43,621 bases of DNA from Xanthomonas axonopodis (GCF_001304695.1 NZ_JFAQ01000098.1:1-43621); one strand, 5' to 3'. Positions 1 to 11,262 are shown, numbered from the stretch's first letter. Translations and numbers: made by a program. Notes: generated by a model from the letters alone, not told the origin.

Positions 1-137
1 CCACCGAACTTGCTGCGCCATAGGTAATACGAGGCTTCGCTGAAGCCATGTCGCCGGCACAGATCTTTGATCGCCACGCCGCTTTCGGCCTCGCGCAAAA
101 AGCCAATGATTTGTTCCTCGGTAAAACGCTTCTTCAC
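1..137 (-). CDS. IS3-family transposase OrfA, partial
   Basis: Minus-strand reading from a GTG at 137-135 gives 45 residues beginning VKKRFTEEQIIGFLREAESG and continuing through DLCRRHGFSEASYYLWRSKFGG. This is the N-terminal helix-turn-helix of IS3/IS407-group OrfA (HTH_8 / transposase_8 family), which binds the element's ends. A good Shine-Dalgarno (AAGGAGATTGGAC) sits just upstream of the GTG. The frame is open to the window edge, so the rest of orfA and the DDE-bearing orfB lie outside. A GTG start is normal in this group. Confidence 0.85.
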   Translation of the reverse strand, partial: MKKRFTEEQIIGFLREAESGVAIKDLCRRHGFSEASYYLWRSKFG

Positions 138-205
138 GTCCAATCTCCTTCAGGTAGGGAATTGGACTCCAAACTGGCGTGCTACTCAAAATCGGGGGGA
201 CGTCG
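1..205 (-). mobile_element. IS3-family insertion sequence, terminal fragment
   Basis: The left edge of the window holds the 5' end of an IS element that reads off the window on the minus strand. It carries the start of an IS3 orfA (separate entry) and an upstream leader ending in a C-rich block (G-rich on the plus strand, about 193-200), as IS407-group ends often do. The exact outer end cannot be fixed: no clear TG...CA terminus or target duplication can be recognised with only one end present, so 205 is approximate. The element lies about 90 bases before the effector gene and may have displaced its promoter or an upstream partner gene. Confidence 0.7.
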
Positions 206-249
206 ACCCCTGAAGACAGGACCAAAGGAATTGGTTCGGGCGGCGTACC

Positions 250-271
250 GCTGCAGCCGCGTGGCTGCAGC
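250..271. promoter_or_regulatory. Perfect 9-bp hairpin in the effector leader
   Basis: GCTGCAGCC (250-258) and GGCTGCAGC (263-271) form a perfect stem with a GCGT loop, ending 22 bases before the effector ATG at 294. It has no T-run. It could be a leader structure of the effector mRNA or an operator-like palindrome; the sequence does not decide. No convincing sigma-70 promoter is visible between the IS end and the gene. Confidence 0.35.
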
Positions 272-293
272 ACTCAATCAAGGACCTTGAGCG

Positions 294-2189
294 ATGCCGA
301 CGAACTACTCACGAGCCCAAGTGCTAGACATCATTGAACGCGAAGCGGCCGAGCGGAATATTCCGTGTGACGACTTCCTGCGTTTTGCCCACGTAGAGAC
401 TGGCGGCGCCTTCGACGAGTTGGCCAACCGCGGCCCTAGTGGCGCGAAAGGACTGTTCCAGTTCACGCCGCCAACCGCCCAGCAGTACGGTATTGCCGGA
501 CGCGAGCTGGACGCGGTGGTCAACACCGATGCAGCAGCACGGCTGTATCTGGATAACCGGACGAGCCTGGTTAATCGACACGAATGCGATGGGGGGCCGT
601 ATCTTTCGGGCAAGCCGGAACCCGATGGCCTGGATCTGTACCTGGCCCATCAGCAAGGCGCCGGTGGCTACCGCTCTCTGCAGACCGCGATCGCCACAGG
701 ATCTTTTGGCCTGGAAAGCACGCGCGCCAACATTCTCAACAACGTCGGCGAGAAAGAATTGAAATCCCTGGCGGGTGTCGATTCGTCGACGTTCCGGCGC
801 ATGTCCGACAAGGACATGGCACAGACCTTCGTGCAGTACTGGGATACGAAGATGGACCGTATCCGTATTCCTGAAAAAGGCATCGAGCCGATTTTGGCCG
901 CGCAGCAGCCACCCCGCACGCTGCTCCAGCGCATTCTTCACCTGCCCGGCCGGAAAAACCCGCAACGCAAGGCATCGCGCTCCACGCGGCGTATGACCTC
1001 ACCAATAAATACGACCACGTCAAATACGGCCTGGGCGCGAAAGATCCCGATAAAGGCAGGGTCGATTGTTCTGGCTGGGTGGTCGAAATGCAGAACGCGA
1101 CCATAGACGAGATCAACAAGGGCGCCGGCAAGGCCATCTTCACCAAAGACGAAAAGTTCAGCCCCGGTTTCGACAGTGCATCCGAACTGCTGCGCAAGGC
1201 CGAGCTGCGCTCCGGTGTGCTGATCCAAGGCAAGGACGTCACTGCCCAGACCCTCAAAGAGGGCATGATCATCGGCGAGGACAATGGCCCTCAGGGCCGC
1301 AGGGACAGCGGACGCTACAAGGGCATCGACCACATCACGATGGTGGTGCGCGACTCCAAGGATGGCCAGCTCAAGATCAGCCAATCCTGTGGCGGCGAGG
1401 GTGTTGAGCTCAGTTCGCTGGATTCCTACCTTGAGCACAAGCACGCCAGGGGCGTCAAGCTGTATGCGAGCGACCCGCTGTCTGAGACGCGCGACCTGTT
1501 GCAGGAGCGCAGCCAGGACAAGCAGCAATCTCACCCAGCGACCGAGCACAAACCCGGCCAGGCACCCGCCGCCGCTGAGGCGCCGGGTGTCCTGCGCGAA
1601 AATGCGCGTGGCGCAGAAGTCCGCACATTGCAGCAAACCCTGCAAGCAACTGGGTTACAAGGACGCAGGCGGCAACGAACTCAAGGCCGACGGTGTCTAT
1701 GGCCAACGCACCAGCGACCCGGTCAAGGCATTCCAGCGTGCGCATGGCTTGCAGGACGATGGCGTGGTGGGCCGCGAGACGCAGGCGGCGCTGAATCAGG
1801 CGGAAAAGACGCCACTGCTCTCGGAGAAAACCAATCCCGACCATCTGCTGTTCAATCAGGGGATCAACAAGCTGGAACAGCTCGGTCCGAATGCCTTCGC
1901 CAATCGGCAGCAACTGGTAAACGCGGCTGGCCACATGACCTTCGAAGCCAAGGTCAGCGGCATGCAGCGCATCGACATGGTGGCGCAGAGCAAGGATGGC
2001 AACGGACTGTTTGCCGTGCAGGGTCAGCCAACGGACCCGGCGCATCAGCGGATCTATACCGAAAAGGCAACCGCTGCGGAACGGCCGCTGGAGCAGAGCA
2101 GCAATGCGGTGCGGCAGGAAGCCCAAACGCAAACGCAGGTTCAAGATCAGCACGAGCAACAACCCAACCAGGCGCGTAGCGTCGGTTGA
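294..2189 (+). pseudogene. T4SS antibacterial effector (X-Tfe): SLT + NlpC/P60 + PG-binding + XVIPCD, frame broken twice
   Basis: Composite of about 631 residues. Residues ~20-190 resemble a lysozyme-like transglycosylase domain (HVETGGAFDE with the likely catalytic Glu, then GPSGAKGLFQFTPPTA). Residues ~225-390 are an NlpC/P60 peptidase with VDCSGWV (Cys codon 1067-1069) and GIDHITMVV (His codon 1331-1333). Residues ~435-500 are a PG_binding_1 repeat (RTLQQTLQ ... ADGVYG ... VKAFQ). The C-terminus has the XVIPCD marks of Xanthomonas VirD4-dependent effectors (RIDMV, FAVQG, PLEQSS and a Gln-rich tail). The first part reads in one frame to ~954, the middle in another to ~1648, then the first frame returns. 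A missing A in the A5 run at 954-958 and an extra A at 1648-1649 explain both breaks. Known family role: delivered into rival bacteria to cut peptidoglycan. As written, the product would stop at 1106. Confidence 0.85.
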
Positions 2190-2210
2190 TCTTCGTGCAA
2201 TTAGAAACGC

Positions 2211-2246
2211 AGAAGGGGCACTGATCGATGGATCGGTGCCCCTTCT
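2211..2246 (+). terminator. Terminator-type hairpin after the effector gene
   Basis: AGAAGGGGCAC (2211-2221) pairs perfectly with GTGCCCCTTCT (2236-2246). The loop can extend the stem with GATC/GATC. It begins 21 bases after the effector stop and lies between two convergent genes, so it could serve both strands. There is only a short T-rich tail. Confidence 0.7.
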
Positions 2247-2321
2247 GGTTTACGCCCGCATGACTCGATTTTCTCGGATCACGTCAGGCGACGGATATCC
2301 GGCACGTACAGCGCTGATCCG

Positions 2322-3461
2322 TCAGTTGGACGTCGCAACAGCCTCTCTATCATGGAACCATTGCGGCAAGTGCTCGGCGAATTTCGCTGCGCATTCGTCG
2401 CTGTAGGCTTGTGCGGCTTGCTTGACCAGTGCGTAATCGTTGGCTTCCAATTCTTCCAGCGAGGCAGTGCGCGGTGTCGGCGCACAATCCAGGCTGACCG
2501 GGCTCGCCTTGCGCTTCAAAAAGCCGCTGCGCTCGCCACCGATCGTCATTGCGTAGCGCAGTTCGTAAGGCGACTTGGCATCGGCCAGGCTCTGATACAC
2601 CAGCAGCCAATCCGACATCAGCACCTGCAAGGGGAACGGTTCTGCCGGTACGGCCCGCGGATGCCCGGTGAAGTAGGTCTTCAAATGCGCGTTGACCGCG
2701 TCACGCTGCAATTGATAGCCGGGATTCCCCAGGGCCTCCATCTTTTCGCCTTTCAGCTGATCTTTTCCGAAGGCAGAGACCGCAACACCGCGCGCAAACA
2801 GGCTGGTGGCAATTTGCAAGCCGATGACCATCCCGGTATGTCCGCGGCGCCCCACACGCAGCATCTCATCGCCGTTGGGCAAACCGTTCGAGCCCACGCG
2901 CATGCTGGAATGCAATGGAAGCTGCAAGGCCCAATCTGCCGAGGGCGCCAGGACAGCGCCTGCATCGGATTGCGGACCTGGCTGCGCCTCTGTTGCGGCG
3001 ACCGACACAGTGCCTGCAACTGCAGCAGCCGCATACGCAGTTGCCGTGGAGAAATCTCCGCCCGCAAACGCAGGCACCACCGCAGTGGCTTCGGTCAAGC
3101 GCGCAGGGGTACAGAACGTACCAGCTGCCCGCATCTGTGCTTCATGGAAGCCGATACCGTTGATCTGGTGCACTACGGCATCCTTGCCGTACTGCTCCAC
3201 CAGCTTGCCGATCAATGCATCGGACGGCGATTGCTGTGCGCAGACCTTGGCGGCGGCGATGCGCGACCAGGCGAATTGCAGCGCAGGATCCCAGCCCATC
3301 GCATCTTCGCCCACGAATCCGTGGTCGTAGTGATACGCGTAAATGGCAGGGTCGATCTCCTGCAGCGTCATTCCACCCTGGCCGGCATAGCCCAGCGGCA
3401 CGTCTTGCGCAACAGCAAGCCCCGGCAGTGCCAATAGCACCGCCGCGATACACATCTTCAT
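2322..3461 (-). CDS. Uncharacterised exported protein
   Basis: 379 residues with a clear Sec signal peptide (MKMCIAAVLLALPGLAVAQD, cleavage probably after AVA) and no lipobox, so a soluble periplasmic or outer-face protein is expected. I do not recognise the family. The mature part has four scattered Cys, an Ala-rich middle (about residues 150-180, possible linker) and a C-terminal half with conserved-looking stretches such as MSDWLLVYQSLADAKSPYELRYAM. The ATG at 3461 has an AGGGAT Shine-Dalgarno. It converges on the T4SS effector gene. Because T4SS effectors of this class are usually paired with a periplasmic immunity protein, that role is possible, but orientation and the missing lipobox argue against it. 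Confidence 0.75.
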   Translation of the reverse strand: MKMCIAAVLLALPGLAVAQDVPLGYAGQGGMTLQEIDPAIYAYHYDHGFVGEDAMGWDPALQFAWSRIAAAKVCAQQSPSDALIGKLVEQYGKDAVVHQINGIGFHEAQMRAAGTFCTPARLTEATAVVPAFAGGDFSTATAYAAAAVAGTVSVAATEAQPGPQSDAGAVLAPSADWALQLPLHSSMRVGSNGLPNGDEMLRVGRRGHTGMVIGLQIATSLFARGVAVSAFGKDQLKGEKMEALGNPGYQLQRDAVNAHLKTYFTGHPRAVPAEPFPLQVLMSDWLLVYQSLADAKSPYELRYAMTIGGERSGFLKRKASPVSLDCAPTPRTASLEELEANDYALVKQAAQAYSDECAAKFAEHLPQWFHDREAVATSN

Positions 3462-3645
3462 GAATCCCTGTCCCTATGGATAAGTACGACGCGCTGCATG
3501 TCCCCCATGCAGCGCGACCGATGCGCCACCGCTCGCACACGACGGCTTCCAACATGCAGGGCGCTGATCGACGGGTGATGGCACAACACACCCGGCCGAT
3601 CGTCCTGCAGGGGTAGTGTGCCCGCACACGACAGCCATCGCAGTC

Positions 3646-3679
3646 GGGGCGGTCCCCACGCATGTGTGGGGACCGCCCC
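3646..3679 (-). terminator. Perfect 14-bp hairpin, terminator-like
   Basis: GGGGCGGTCCCCAC (3646-3659) and GTGGGGACCGCCCC (3666-3679) are exact reverse complements around a 6-base loop. It lies 16 bases beyond the stop of the minus-strand gene at 3695-4168, the position expected for its terminator. There is no T-run, so it may act with Rho, as an mRNA 3' end stabiliser, or be a repeat element. Confidence 0.6.
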
Positions 3680-3694
3680 TCAGATGCTCACTGC

Positions 3695-4168
3695 TTAGGC
3701 ATGCAGGATTCCACCGGGGCCTGGTTGCCAATCGCGTGGCGTGCGCAATGCGGCCAATGTACGCACCAGCTCGCGATAGCTCTGGGCCAGTTGCGCGAAC
3801 AGGCCTGCATCGCTGCAGCGGGTGTCGGCCACTTCGGAATACGCGCCCCTACCCAGGTCGATGAAGTAATCCACACTGAGGCGCCGGCGCTGCGCCACGC
3901 CTGGAAACAGGCCTGCAATCAGCAGGCAGCCGTCGCCCACGTCACGCAATGCGTCGGCCCGCACGCTACCGATCTGGTCCTGCGCATGCAGCCATGCCAG
4001 CGCCTGCGTACGCGAAAGCAGATGCGCATCGCGCTGGAAGCGTAGCAACACGAACACCAGATAGTGCTCGCGCGATTCGTCCAGCGGACGCGCAATCCGC
4101 TGCCCCGCCTCGCGTACCAACGCCTGCCACAATTCGGCCGGCGCCCCGTGTTTGAAAGACTCGTGCAT
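3695..4168 (-). CDS. Uncharacterised cytoplasmic protein
   Basis: 157 residues, no signal peptide or membrane segment, rich in Leu, Arg and Ala and predicted mostly helical (LWQALVREAGQRIA, HYLVFVLLRFQRDA, LFAQLAQSYRELVRTLAAL). A central stretch VDYFIDLGRGAYSEVA looks conserved in character. I do not recognise the family. The ATG at 4168 is preceded by an AGGAGGACGT-type ribosome site, which supports the start. It stands alone between the hairpin at 3646-3679 and glmS; codon use is typical of the window. The length and lack of disorder suggest a real small protein. Confidence 0.7.
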   Translation of the reverse strand: MHESFKHGAPAELWQALVREAGQRIARPLDESREHYLVFVLLRFQRDAHLLSRTQALAWLHAQDQIGSVRADALRDVGDGCLLIAGLFPGVAQRRRLSVDYFIDLGRGAYSEVADTRCSDAGLFAQLAQSYRELVRTLAALRTPRDWQPGPGGILHA

Positions 4169-4492
4169 ACGTCCTCCTGCGTGGTGTGGACCCTCGCCAG
4201 GAGCTTATGCATAACGTGGGCCACTGCGTTGGCAGAGGCTATGGTGGAGCGCTAAGAGCGACCGCTGGTAGTGCTACGGGGCCTTTACCAGATGCATACG
4301 ACCATTTCCTGAAAGCGGCATGCGCCACGTGCAAAGGCAAAGATATCGGCAACTGCTTGGCGAGGGACTCAACCTCGCGCATTGCGCGTGAGCTCGGCCA
4401 GCGGGACGTCGCAAGCAATCGCCATCCTGGAAAGTGACAGCGACAGAGCCGCACACAGCTGACAGCGCGCGCAGCCGCCATCGCGGCTGCGC
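4169..4492. other. Gap without a supported gene (glmS 3' side)
   Basis: About 320 bases. An 83-codon plus-strand frame (4186-4437) exists but has no ribosome site, no recognisable domain and poor codon bias, so I do not call it. The only supported element is the hairpin next to the glmS stop (separate entry). Confidence 0.5.
4469..4492 (-). terminator. glmS terminator hairpin
   Basis: GCGCAGCCGC (4469-4478) pairs with GCGGCTGCGC (4483-4492) around a CATC loop, directly adjoining the glmS TAA at 4493-4495. The stem is short, GC-rich and perfect; the T-run is weak. Confidence 0.6.
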
Positions 4493-6322
<1,830 letters not shown>

Positions 6323-6345
6323 AGGACAGCTCTCGCAAAAGAAGT

Positions 6346-6433
6346 CGGACATTTTAGCGTGTCCGCTCTTGTCCGCTGCATGACCGTGCCCGGACAGCGT
6401 GTCCGCGACCGGTGTCCGCGGACACTGCGGACA
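6346..6433 (+). promoter_or_regulatory. Array of eight TGTCCG/CGGACA half-sites (candidate enhancer)
   Basis: Half-sites lie at 6346-6351, 6360-6365, 6370-6375, 6391-6396, 6400-6405, 6413-6418, 6419-6424 and 6428-6433. Among them are the perfect 15-bp palindrome CGGACA-GCG-TGTCCG (6391-6405) and the 14-bp palindrome GTGTCCGCGGACAC (6412-6425). The array sits 47-134 bases upstream of the sigma-54 -24 element, the usual distance for an NtrC-type activator's enhancer. The inferred binder is the response regulator encoded at 11860-13179 in the same operon. The glmS start lies only 24 bases from the nearest half-site, so glmS transcription may also be affected. Confidence 0.75.
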
Positions 6434-6479
6434 GTGGTCGTCACCCCATAAAAACCATCTATTTTAATTATTTGAATGT

Positions 6480-6495
6480 TGGCACAGGTCCTGCT
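6480..6495 (+). promoter_or_regulatory. Sigma-54 (RpoN) promoter of the exporter operon
   Basis: TGGCAC (6480-6485), five bases, then CTGCT (6491-6495) matches the consensus TGGCAC-N5-TTGCW at all but one position. The invariant GG (6481-6482) and GC (6493-6494) are exactly 10 bases apart. The predicted transcript start is near 6506, which rules out the in-frame upstream ATG at 6504 and points to the ATG at 6528. An AT-rich stretch (6450-6476) precedes it, suitable for looping or IHF binding. Confidence 0.8.
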
Positions 6496-6527
6496 GTATC
6501 GCAGTGACGCCACCGAGCCAGCCGACC

Positions 6528-7799
6528 ATGATTCGCGATACCTCCGCCCAAGATCAGGTTCTCCGTACCCCCGCCCAGCGTGCGCCGTGGCGCCGCTGGC
6601 TATGGCCTGGCAGTGCCGCGGTGGCGGTGCTGGCCGGCATCGGCTGGGCCGTGACTGCGTGGAGCGCCGGCAGCCGCTCGTTCGATGCCAGCCGGGTGCG
6701 CATTGCCACCGTCACCCAGGGCGACCTGGTCCGCGACATCGCCGCCGACGGCCGCGTGATCGCCGCCAATAGCCCGGTGCTGTATGCCATCTCGGCCGGC
6801 ACGGTGACGCTGAGCGTGGTGGCCGGCGATGTCGTCAAGCAGGGCCAGGAGCTGGCGCGCATCGACAGTCCCGAGTTGCGCAGCAAGCTGGCACAGGAGC
6901 AGGCCACGCTGGCCGGCCTGGAGGCCGAATCCAGCCGCGCCGCCCTGGATGCCACCCTGGCGCGTGCCAACGCCAGCAAGCTCACCGACCAGGCCCAGAT
7001 CGACAAGCAGGCCGCCGTGCGCGACCTGGAGCGCTATCAGCGCGGCTTTGATGGCGGCGCCGTGCCGCAGGTGGAGCTGGCCAAGGCGCAGGACACCTTG
7101 AAGAAGACCGACATCGACCTGCAGCACGCCCAGCGCGATGCCGCGTTGAAGAGCCAGGGCGCGGACCTGGATTCGCGCAACAAGCGCCTGCTGGCAGACC
7201 GCCAACGCGCGGTGGTGGCCGAGGTGCAGCGCCAGGTGGACGCACTCACGCTGCGCTCGCCCTTCGATGGCCAGGTCGGTCAGGTGCAGGCGGTGCAGCA
7301 CACCCAGGTGGCTGCGAACGCGCCGATTCTGGGCGTGGTGGATCTGTCCAAGTTCGAAGTGGAGATCAAGGTGCCGGAAAGTTTCGCCCGCGATCTGGCG
7401 ATCGGCATGCCGGCCCAGCTCACCAGCGGCACCGGCCAACCGTTCCCCGGCGCCATCTCGGCGGTGTCGCCGGAGGTGGTCAACGGCGAAGTCACCGCGC
7501 GCATCCGCTTTACCGACAAGCAACCGCCTGGCCTGCGCCAGAGCCAGCGCATGAGCGCACGCGTGCTGATGGACACGCGCCGCAACGTGCTCAAGGTCGA
7601 ACGCGGCCCGTTTGTCGAACAATCCGGCGGCGGCTATGCCTACGTGATGGATGGCACCACCGCTGCGCGTCGCCCCGTCACGCTCGGCGTCAGCAGCCTG
7701 GGCGAAGTGCAGGTGCTGTCCGGGCTGCAGGTCGGCGACCGCGTGGTGGTCTCCGGCGCAGACAACTTTGGCGACGCGACGCGCGTCACCGTCCACTGA
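6528..7799 (+). CDS. HlyD/RND-type membrane fusion (periplasmic adaptor) protein
   Basis: 423 residues. One N-terminal transmembrane anchor (about residues 20-40, PGSAAVAVLAGIGWAVTAW) is followed by a split biotin/lipoyl-like domain, a coiled-coil hairpin (about 95-215, with LAQEQATLAGLEAES and VAEVQRQVDALTLRSPFDG), a beta-barrel domain and a membrane-proximal domain (GLQVGDRVVVSGADNFGD). This is the adaptor architecture of MacA/HlyD proteins, linking an inner membrane pump to the outer membrane. The start at 6528 is chosen because the sigma-54 promoter would begin transcription after the alternative ATG at 6504. It is the first gene of a seven-gene unit with an ABC ATPase and two FtsX permeases. 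No outer membrane factor gene is nearby; a shared TolC is likely (inference). Confidence 0.9.
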   Translation: MIRDTSAQDQVLRTPAQRAPWRRWLWPGSAAVAVLAGIGWAVTAWSAGSRSFDASRVRIATVTQGDLVRDIAADGRVIAANSPVLYAISAGTVTLSVVAGDVVKQGQELARIDSPELRSKLAQEQATLAGLEAESSRAALDATLARANASKLTDQAQIDKQAAVRDLERYQRGFDGGAVPQVELAKAQDTLKKTDIDLQHAQRDAALKSQGADLDSRNKRLLADRQRAVVAEVQRQVDALTLRSPFDGQVGQVQAVQHTQVAANAPILGVVDLSKFEVEIKVPESFARDLAIGMPAQLTSGTGQPFPGAISAVSPEVVNGEVTARIRFTDKQPPGLRQSQRMSARVLMDTRRNVLKVERGPFVEQSGGGYAYVMDGTTAARRPVTLGVSSLGEVQVLSGLQVGDRVVVSGADNFGDATRVTVH

Positions 7800-7847
7800 T
7801 TCAGTCATTCCCACTCGTCGCACACTCTCTTCGCAAAGGAATCGGCA

Positions 7848-8567
<720 letters not shown>

Positions 8568-8579
8568 GGAGCCCCCCCC

Positions 8580-9881
8580 ATGTTCGGCTACTACTTCAAT
8601 CTTGCGGTCCGCAGCTTCCGCCGCAACAAGGTGCTCACAGCGTTGATGGTGCTGGCCATCGCGCTGGGCATCGGCGCCAGCATGACCACGTTGACGGTGT
8701 TCTATGTGCTGTCGGGCGACCCGATTCCGCAGAAGAGCGATCGGTTGTTCAACGTGCTGGTCGACCCACAACCCAAAGCCGGTTTTCAGCCAGGCGAAGA
8801 GCCGGACGATCAAGTGACCCGCTTTGACGCCGAAGCACTGTTACGTGAAAAGCGTGCCAAACGCCAGGCACTGATGACCGGCGCGCAAGTCGCCATCGAA
8901 CCAGACAAGAAGGGCATCAGTGCATTCAAGTCGGAAGCTCGCTTTACTTCGGCAGATTTCTTCCCGATGTTCGAAACACCGTTCCTGTACGGACAGGGTT
9001 GGTCAGCCGGCAGCGACGAAAAACACGAACGCGTTGCAGTCATCACCAAGAAACTCAACGACAAGTTGTTCGACGGGAGCAACAGCGTCGGTCGCGATTT
9101 GCGCATGGACAAGAGTACCTTCCGCATTGTTGGCGTCCTCAACGAATGGAATGTCAATCCGCGCTTCTATGACCTCAGCAATAGTTATGGATCAGACGAA
9201 CAGGTGTACTTGCCGTTTTCGGTGGCGATCGATCTGAAGATGGACCATTACGGCGGCATGAATTGCTTTGGCAAGAACGACAATAGCGATCAGACCGCGC
9301 TCAACGCGTCCTGCACCTGGATGCAGTATTGGGTGGAACTGGAAAGCCCGGCGAAGGCTGGCGACTACAGGGCCTACCTGGACAACTATTCCGACCAACA
9401 ACGCGCTGCGGGGCGTTTCCAGCGCCCGAACAACACCCGCCTGCGCAATGTCATGGAGTGGCTGGACTATAAAGAGGTGGTTCCCGGCGACGTGCGCCTG
9501 CAGTTGTGGCTGGCAATGGGTTTTCTATTGGTCTGCCTGCTCAATACCGTTGGTTTGTTGCTCGCCAAGTTCCTGCGCCGCAGTGGCGAGATCGGTGTGC
9601 GTCGCGCCCTGGGCGCCTCACGCGGCGCGATCTTTGCGCAGTGCCTGGTCGAAGCCGGCACCATCGGACTTGCAGGCGGCATTGCGGGGCTGGGGCTGGC
9701 ATGGTTGGGATTGTGGGTGGTGCGCCAACAGGCCGTTGACTACGCCAAGCTGGCGCATCTGGATCCGACCATGCTGCTGCTGACCTTCGCACTGGCGCTG
9801 GCTGCCAGCCTGCTGGCCGGCTTACTGCCGTCATGGCGCGCCATCCAGGTTGCCCCCGCGCTGCAGCTCAAAGCGTCCTGA
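8580..9881 (+). CDS. FtsX-type ABC transporter permease (first)
   Basis: 433 residues. The topology is MacB/LolC-like: an N-terminal transmembrane helix (about 18-42), a large periplasmic MacB_PCD domain (about 45-290), then three helices in the FtsX domain (about 300-430; MGFLLVCLLNTVGLLLAKF, a GEIGVRRALGAS motif, GLAGGIAGLGLAWLGLWVV and LLLTFALALAASLLAGLLPS). The RRALGAS loop is typical of the family and lies next to the ATPase. A strong AAGGAG site precedes the ATG at 8580, 12 bases after the ATPase stop. It probably pairs with the second permease at 9937 as a heterodimer. Substrate unknown; MacB-type pumps move peptides, lipoproteins or signals from the periplasmic side. Confidence 0.9.
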   Translation: MFGYYFNLAVRSFRRNKVLTALMVLAIALGIGASMTTLTVFYVLSGDPIPQKSDRLFNVLVDPQPKAGFQPGEEPDDQVTRFDAEALLREKRAKRQALMTGAQVAIEPDKKGISAFKSEARFTSADFFPMFETPFLYGQGWSAGSDEKHERVAVITKKLNDKLFDGSNSVGRDLRMDKSTFRIVGVLNEWNVNPRFYDLSNSYGSDEQVYLPFSVAIDLKMDHYGGMNCFGKNDNSDQTALNASCTWMQYWVELESPAKAGDYRAYLDNYSDQQRAAGRFQRPNNTRLRNVMEWLDYKEVVPGDVRLQLWLAMGFLLVCLLNTVGLLLAKFLRRSGEIGVRRALGASRGAIFAQCLVEAGTIGLAGGIAGLGLAWLGLWVVRQQAVDYAKLAHLDPTMLLLTFALALAASLLAGLLPSWRAIQVAPALQLKAS

Positions 9882-9888
9882 TCACCAA

Positions 9889-9909
9889 GCCCGCCGCGCT
9901 ACGGCGGGC
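9889..9909 (+). other. Intergenic hairpin between the two permease genes
   Basis: GCCCGCCG (9889-9896) and CGGCGGGC (9902-9909) form a perfect 8-bp stem with a CGCTA loop in the 55-base gap between the permease genes. It has no T-run. It may adjust relative expression or mRNA stability inside the operon. Confidence 0.45.
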
Positions 9910-9936
9910 ACGGCCTCTTATCCGAAGGTACCGCCC

Positions 9937-11169
9937 ATGGACATCCACCCTATCGTCTCCACGTTGCGCCATCACAAGACCGCAGCAGCATTGATCGTGC
10001 TCGAAATCGCACTTGCCTGCGCGATCATCTGCAATTCCCTGTTTTTGATCGGCAACCGCATCGAAACGCTGCAGCAGCCCAGCGGCATTGCCGAATCGGA
10101 ACTGGTCAGCATCCAGCTTGGGGGCATCGGCACCCAGGTCAATGCAGAAGCACGCACACGTGAAGATCTGGCAGCCCTGCGCAATCTGCCTGGCGTCCGT
10201 AGCGCGATCGCCATCAATCAGATTCCGTTTGTTCATTACTCGTGGAACAGCAGTGTCTCTCTTACTCAACAACAAGAGCGCCCGACACTTAGTGCCGCGC
10301 AGTACATGGCCAGCGAAGGCACGCTCGGCACGCTTGGCCTGCAACTGCTGGCAGGGCGCGATTTCACCGCAGGCGAATTCATGGATATGGCGCAGGCCAA
10401 CAAGGACCGGGCCATCGATGAAAAAGGCCTTTCGGTGATCATTACGCAGCGCATGGCCGACAAGCTGTTCCCCACGCAAACTGCATTGGGAAAGACAGTG
10501 TACGCAGGCGATACTGCACTACACATCATCGGCATCGTGCAGGCACTGGCACGCCCCACCAACAATACCGCAGCCGGTGTTGATCAGAGCAATTACTCGA
10601 TGTTGCTGCCACTGCGCATCACTTACACCACAGGCCAATACATTATCCGCGTCACCGATCCAACACGTCGGGCAGAGGTCTTGCAATCTGCCGTCGCTGC
10701 GCTGATGAAATTGGACAATAGCCGGCTGGTCCTGAAACAGCAGACCTATAGCGACATCCGCGCGGACTATTTCGAGAACGATCGCGCAATGGTCTGGCTG
10801 CTCGACGCAGTGTGCATCGCACTACTGATCGTCACGGCACTGGGCATCGTCGGCCTGGTGAGTTTCTGGGTAGAGCAGCGCACCAAGCAGATCGGTATCC
10901 GCCGTGCGCTGGGTGCAACGCGCAGCCAGATCCTGCGCTACTTCCAGATCGAGAATTTCCTGCTCGCCTCGATCGGCATCGTGCTCGGCATGCTGCTGGC
11001 CTACTCGATCAACGTCTGGTTGATGGCACGTTACGAGCTGCCACGCTTGCCGCTGATCTACCTGCCGATCGGCGCGCTGCTGCTGTGGATGCTGGGCCAG
11101 GTGGCGGTGTTCTGGCCGGCCAGGCGCGCAGCCGTAGTGCCACCGGCGGTTGCCACCCGCAGTGCATGA
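9937..11169 (+). CDS. FtsX-type ABC transporter permease (second)
   Basis: 410 residues from the ATG at 9937 (MDIHPIVSTLRHHKTAAAL); an open frame further upstream (9850) overlaps the previous gene and has no homology character. It has an N-terminal helix (about 19-40), a periplasmic MacB_PCD-like domain, then three FtsX-domain helices (about 285-405) with the motif KQIGIRRALGATRSQI. It is clearly related to, but quite diverged from, the first permease, suggesting an obligate heterodimer of separate half-transporters rather than a recent duplication. Same operon and strand; codon use is slightly less GC-rich in the periplasmic domain. Substrate cannot be read from sequence. Confidence 0.9.
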   Translation: MDIHPIVSTLRHHKTAAALIVLEIALACAIICNSLFLIGNRIETLQQPSGIAESELVSIQLGGIGTQVNAEARTREDLAALRNLPGVRSAIAINQIPFVHYSWNSSVSLTQQQERPTLSAAQYMASEGTLGTLGLQLLAGRDFTAGEFMDMAQANKDRAIDEKGLSVIITQRMADKLFPTQTALGKTVYAGDTALHIIGIVQALARPTNNTAAGVDQSNYSMLLPLRITYTTGQYIIRVTDPTRRAEVLQSAVAALMKLDNSRLVLKQQTYSDIRADYFENDRAMVWLLDAVCIALLIVTALGIVGLVSFWVEQRTKQIGIRRALGATRSQILRYFQIENFLLASIGIVLGMLLAYSINVWLMARYELPRLPLIYLPIGALLLWMLGQVAVFWPARRAAVVPPAVATRSA

Positions 11170-11262
11170 TGGCGGTTCCTTCACTGTCGCTTGGCGGTGG
11201 GGAAGGAAAAAGGCTCACCATCAACCGTGCGTTTCCACCCTGGTTACGAACCGGATCCGCTC

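Noticed and set aside
48..290. 80-codon plus-strand frame at the left edge
   Set aside because: It is antisense to the IS3 orfA start and its leader; no ribosome site or domain.
2352..3437. 361-codon plus-strand frame
   Set aside because: Antisense shadow of the exported-protein gene at 2322-3461, which has a signal peptide and ribosome site.
4186..4437. 83-codon plus-strand frame between two minus-strand genes
   Set aside because: No ribosome site, domain or codon bias.
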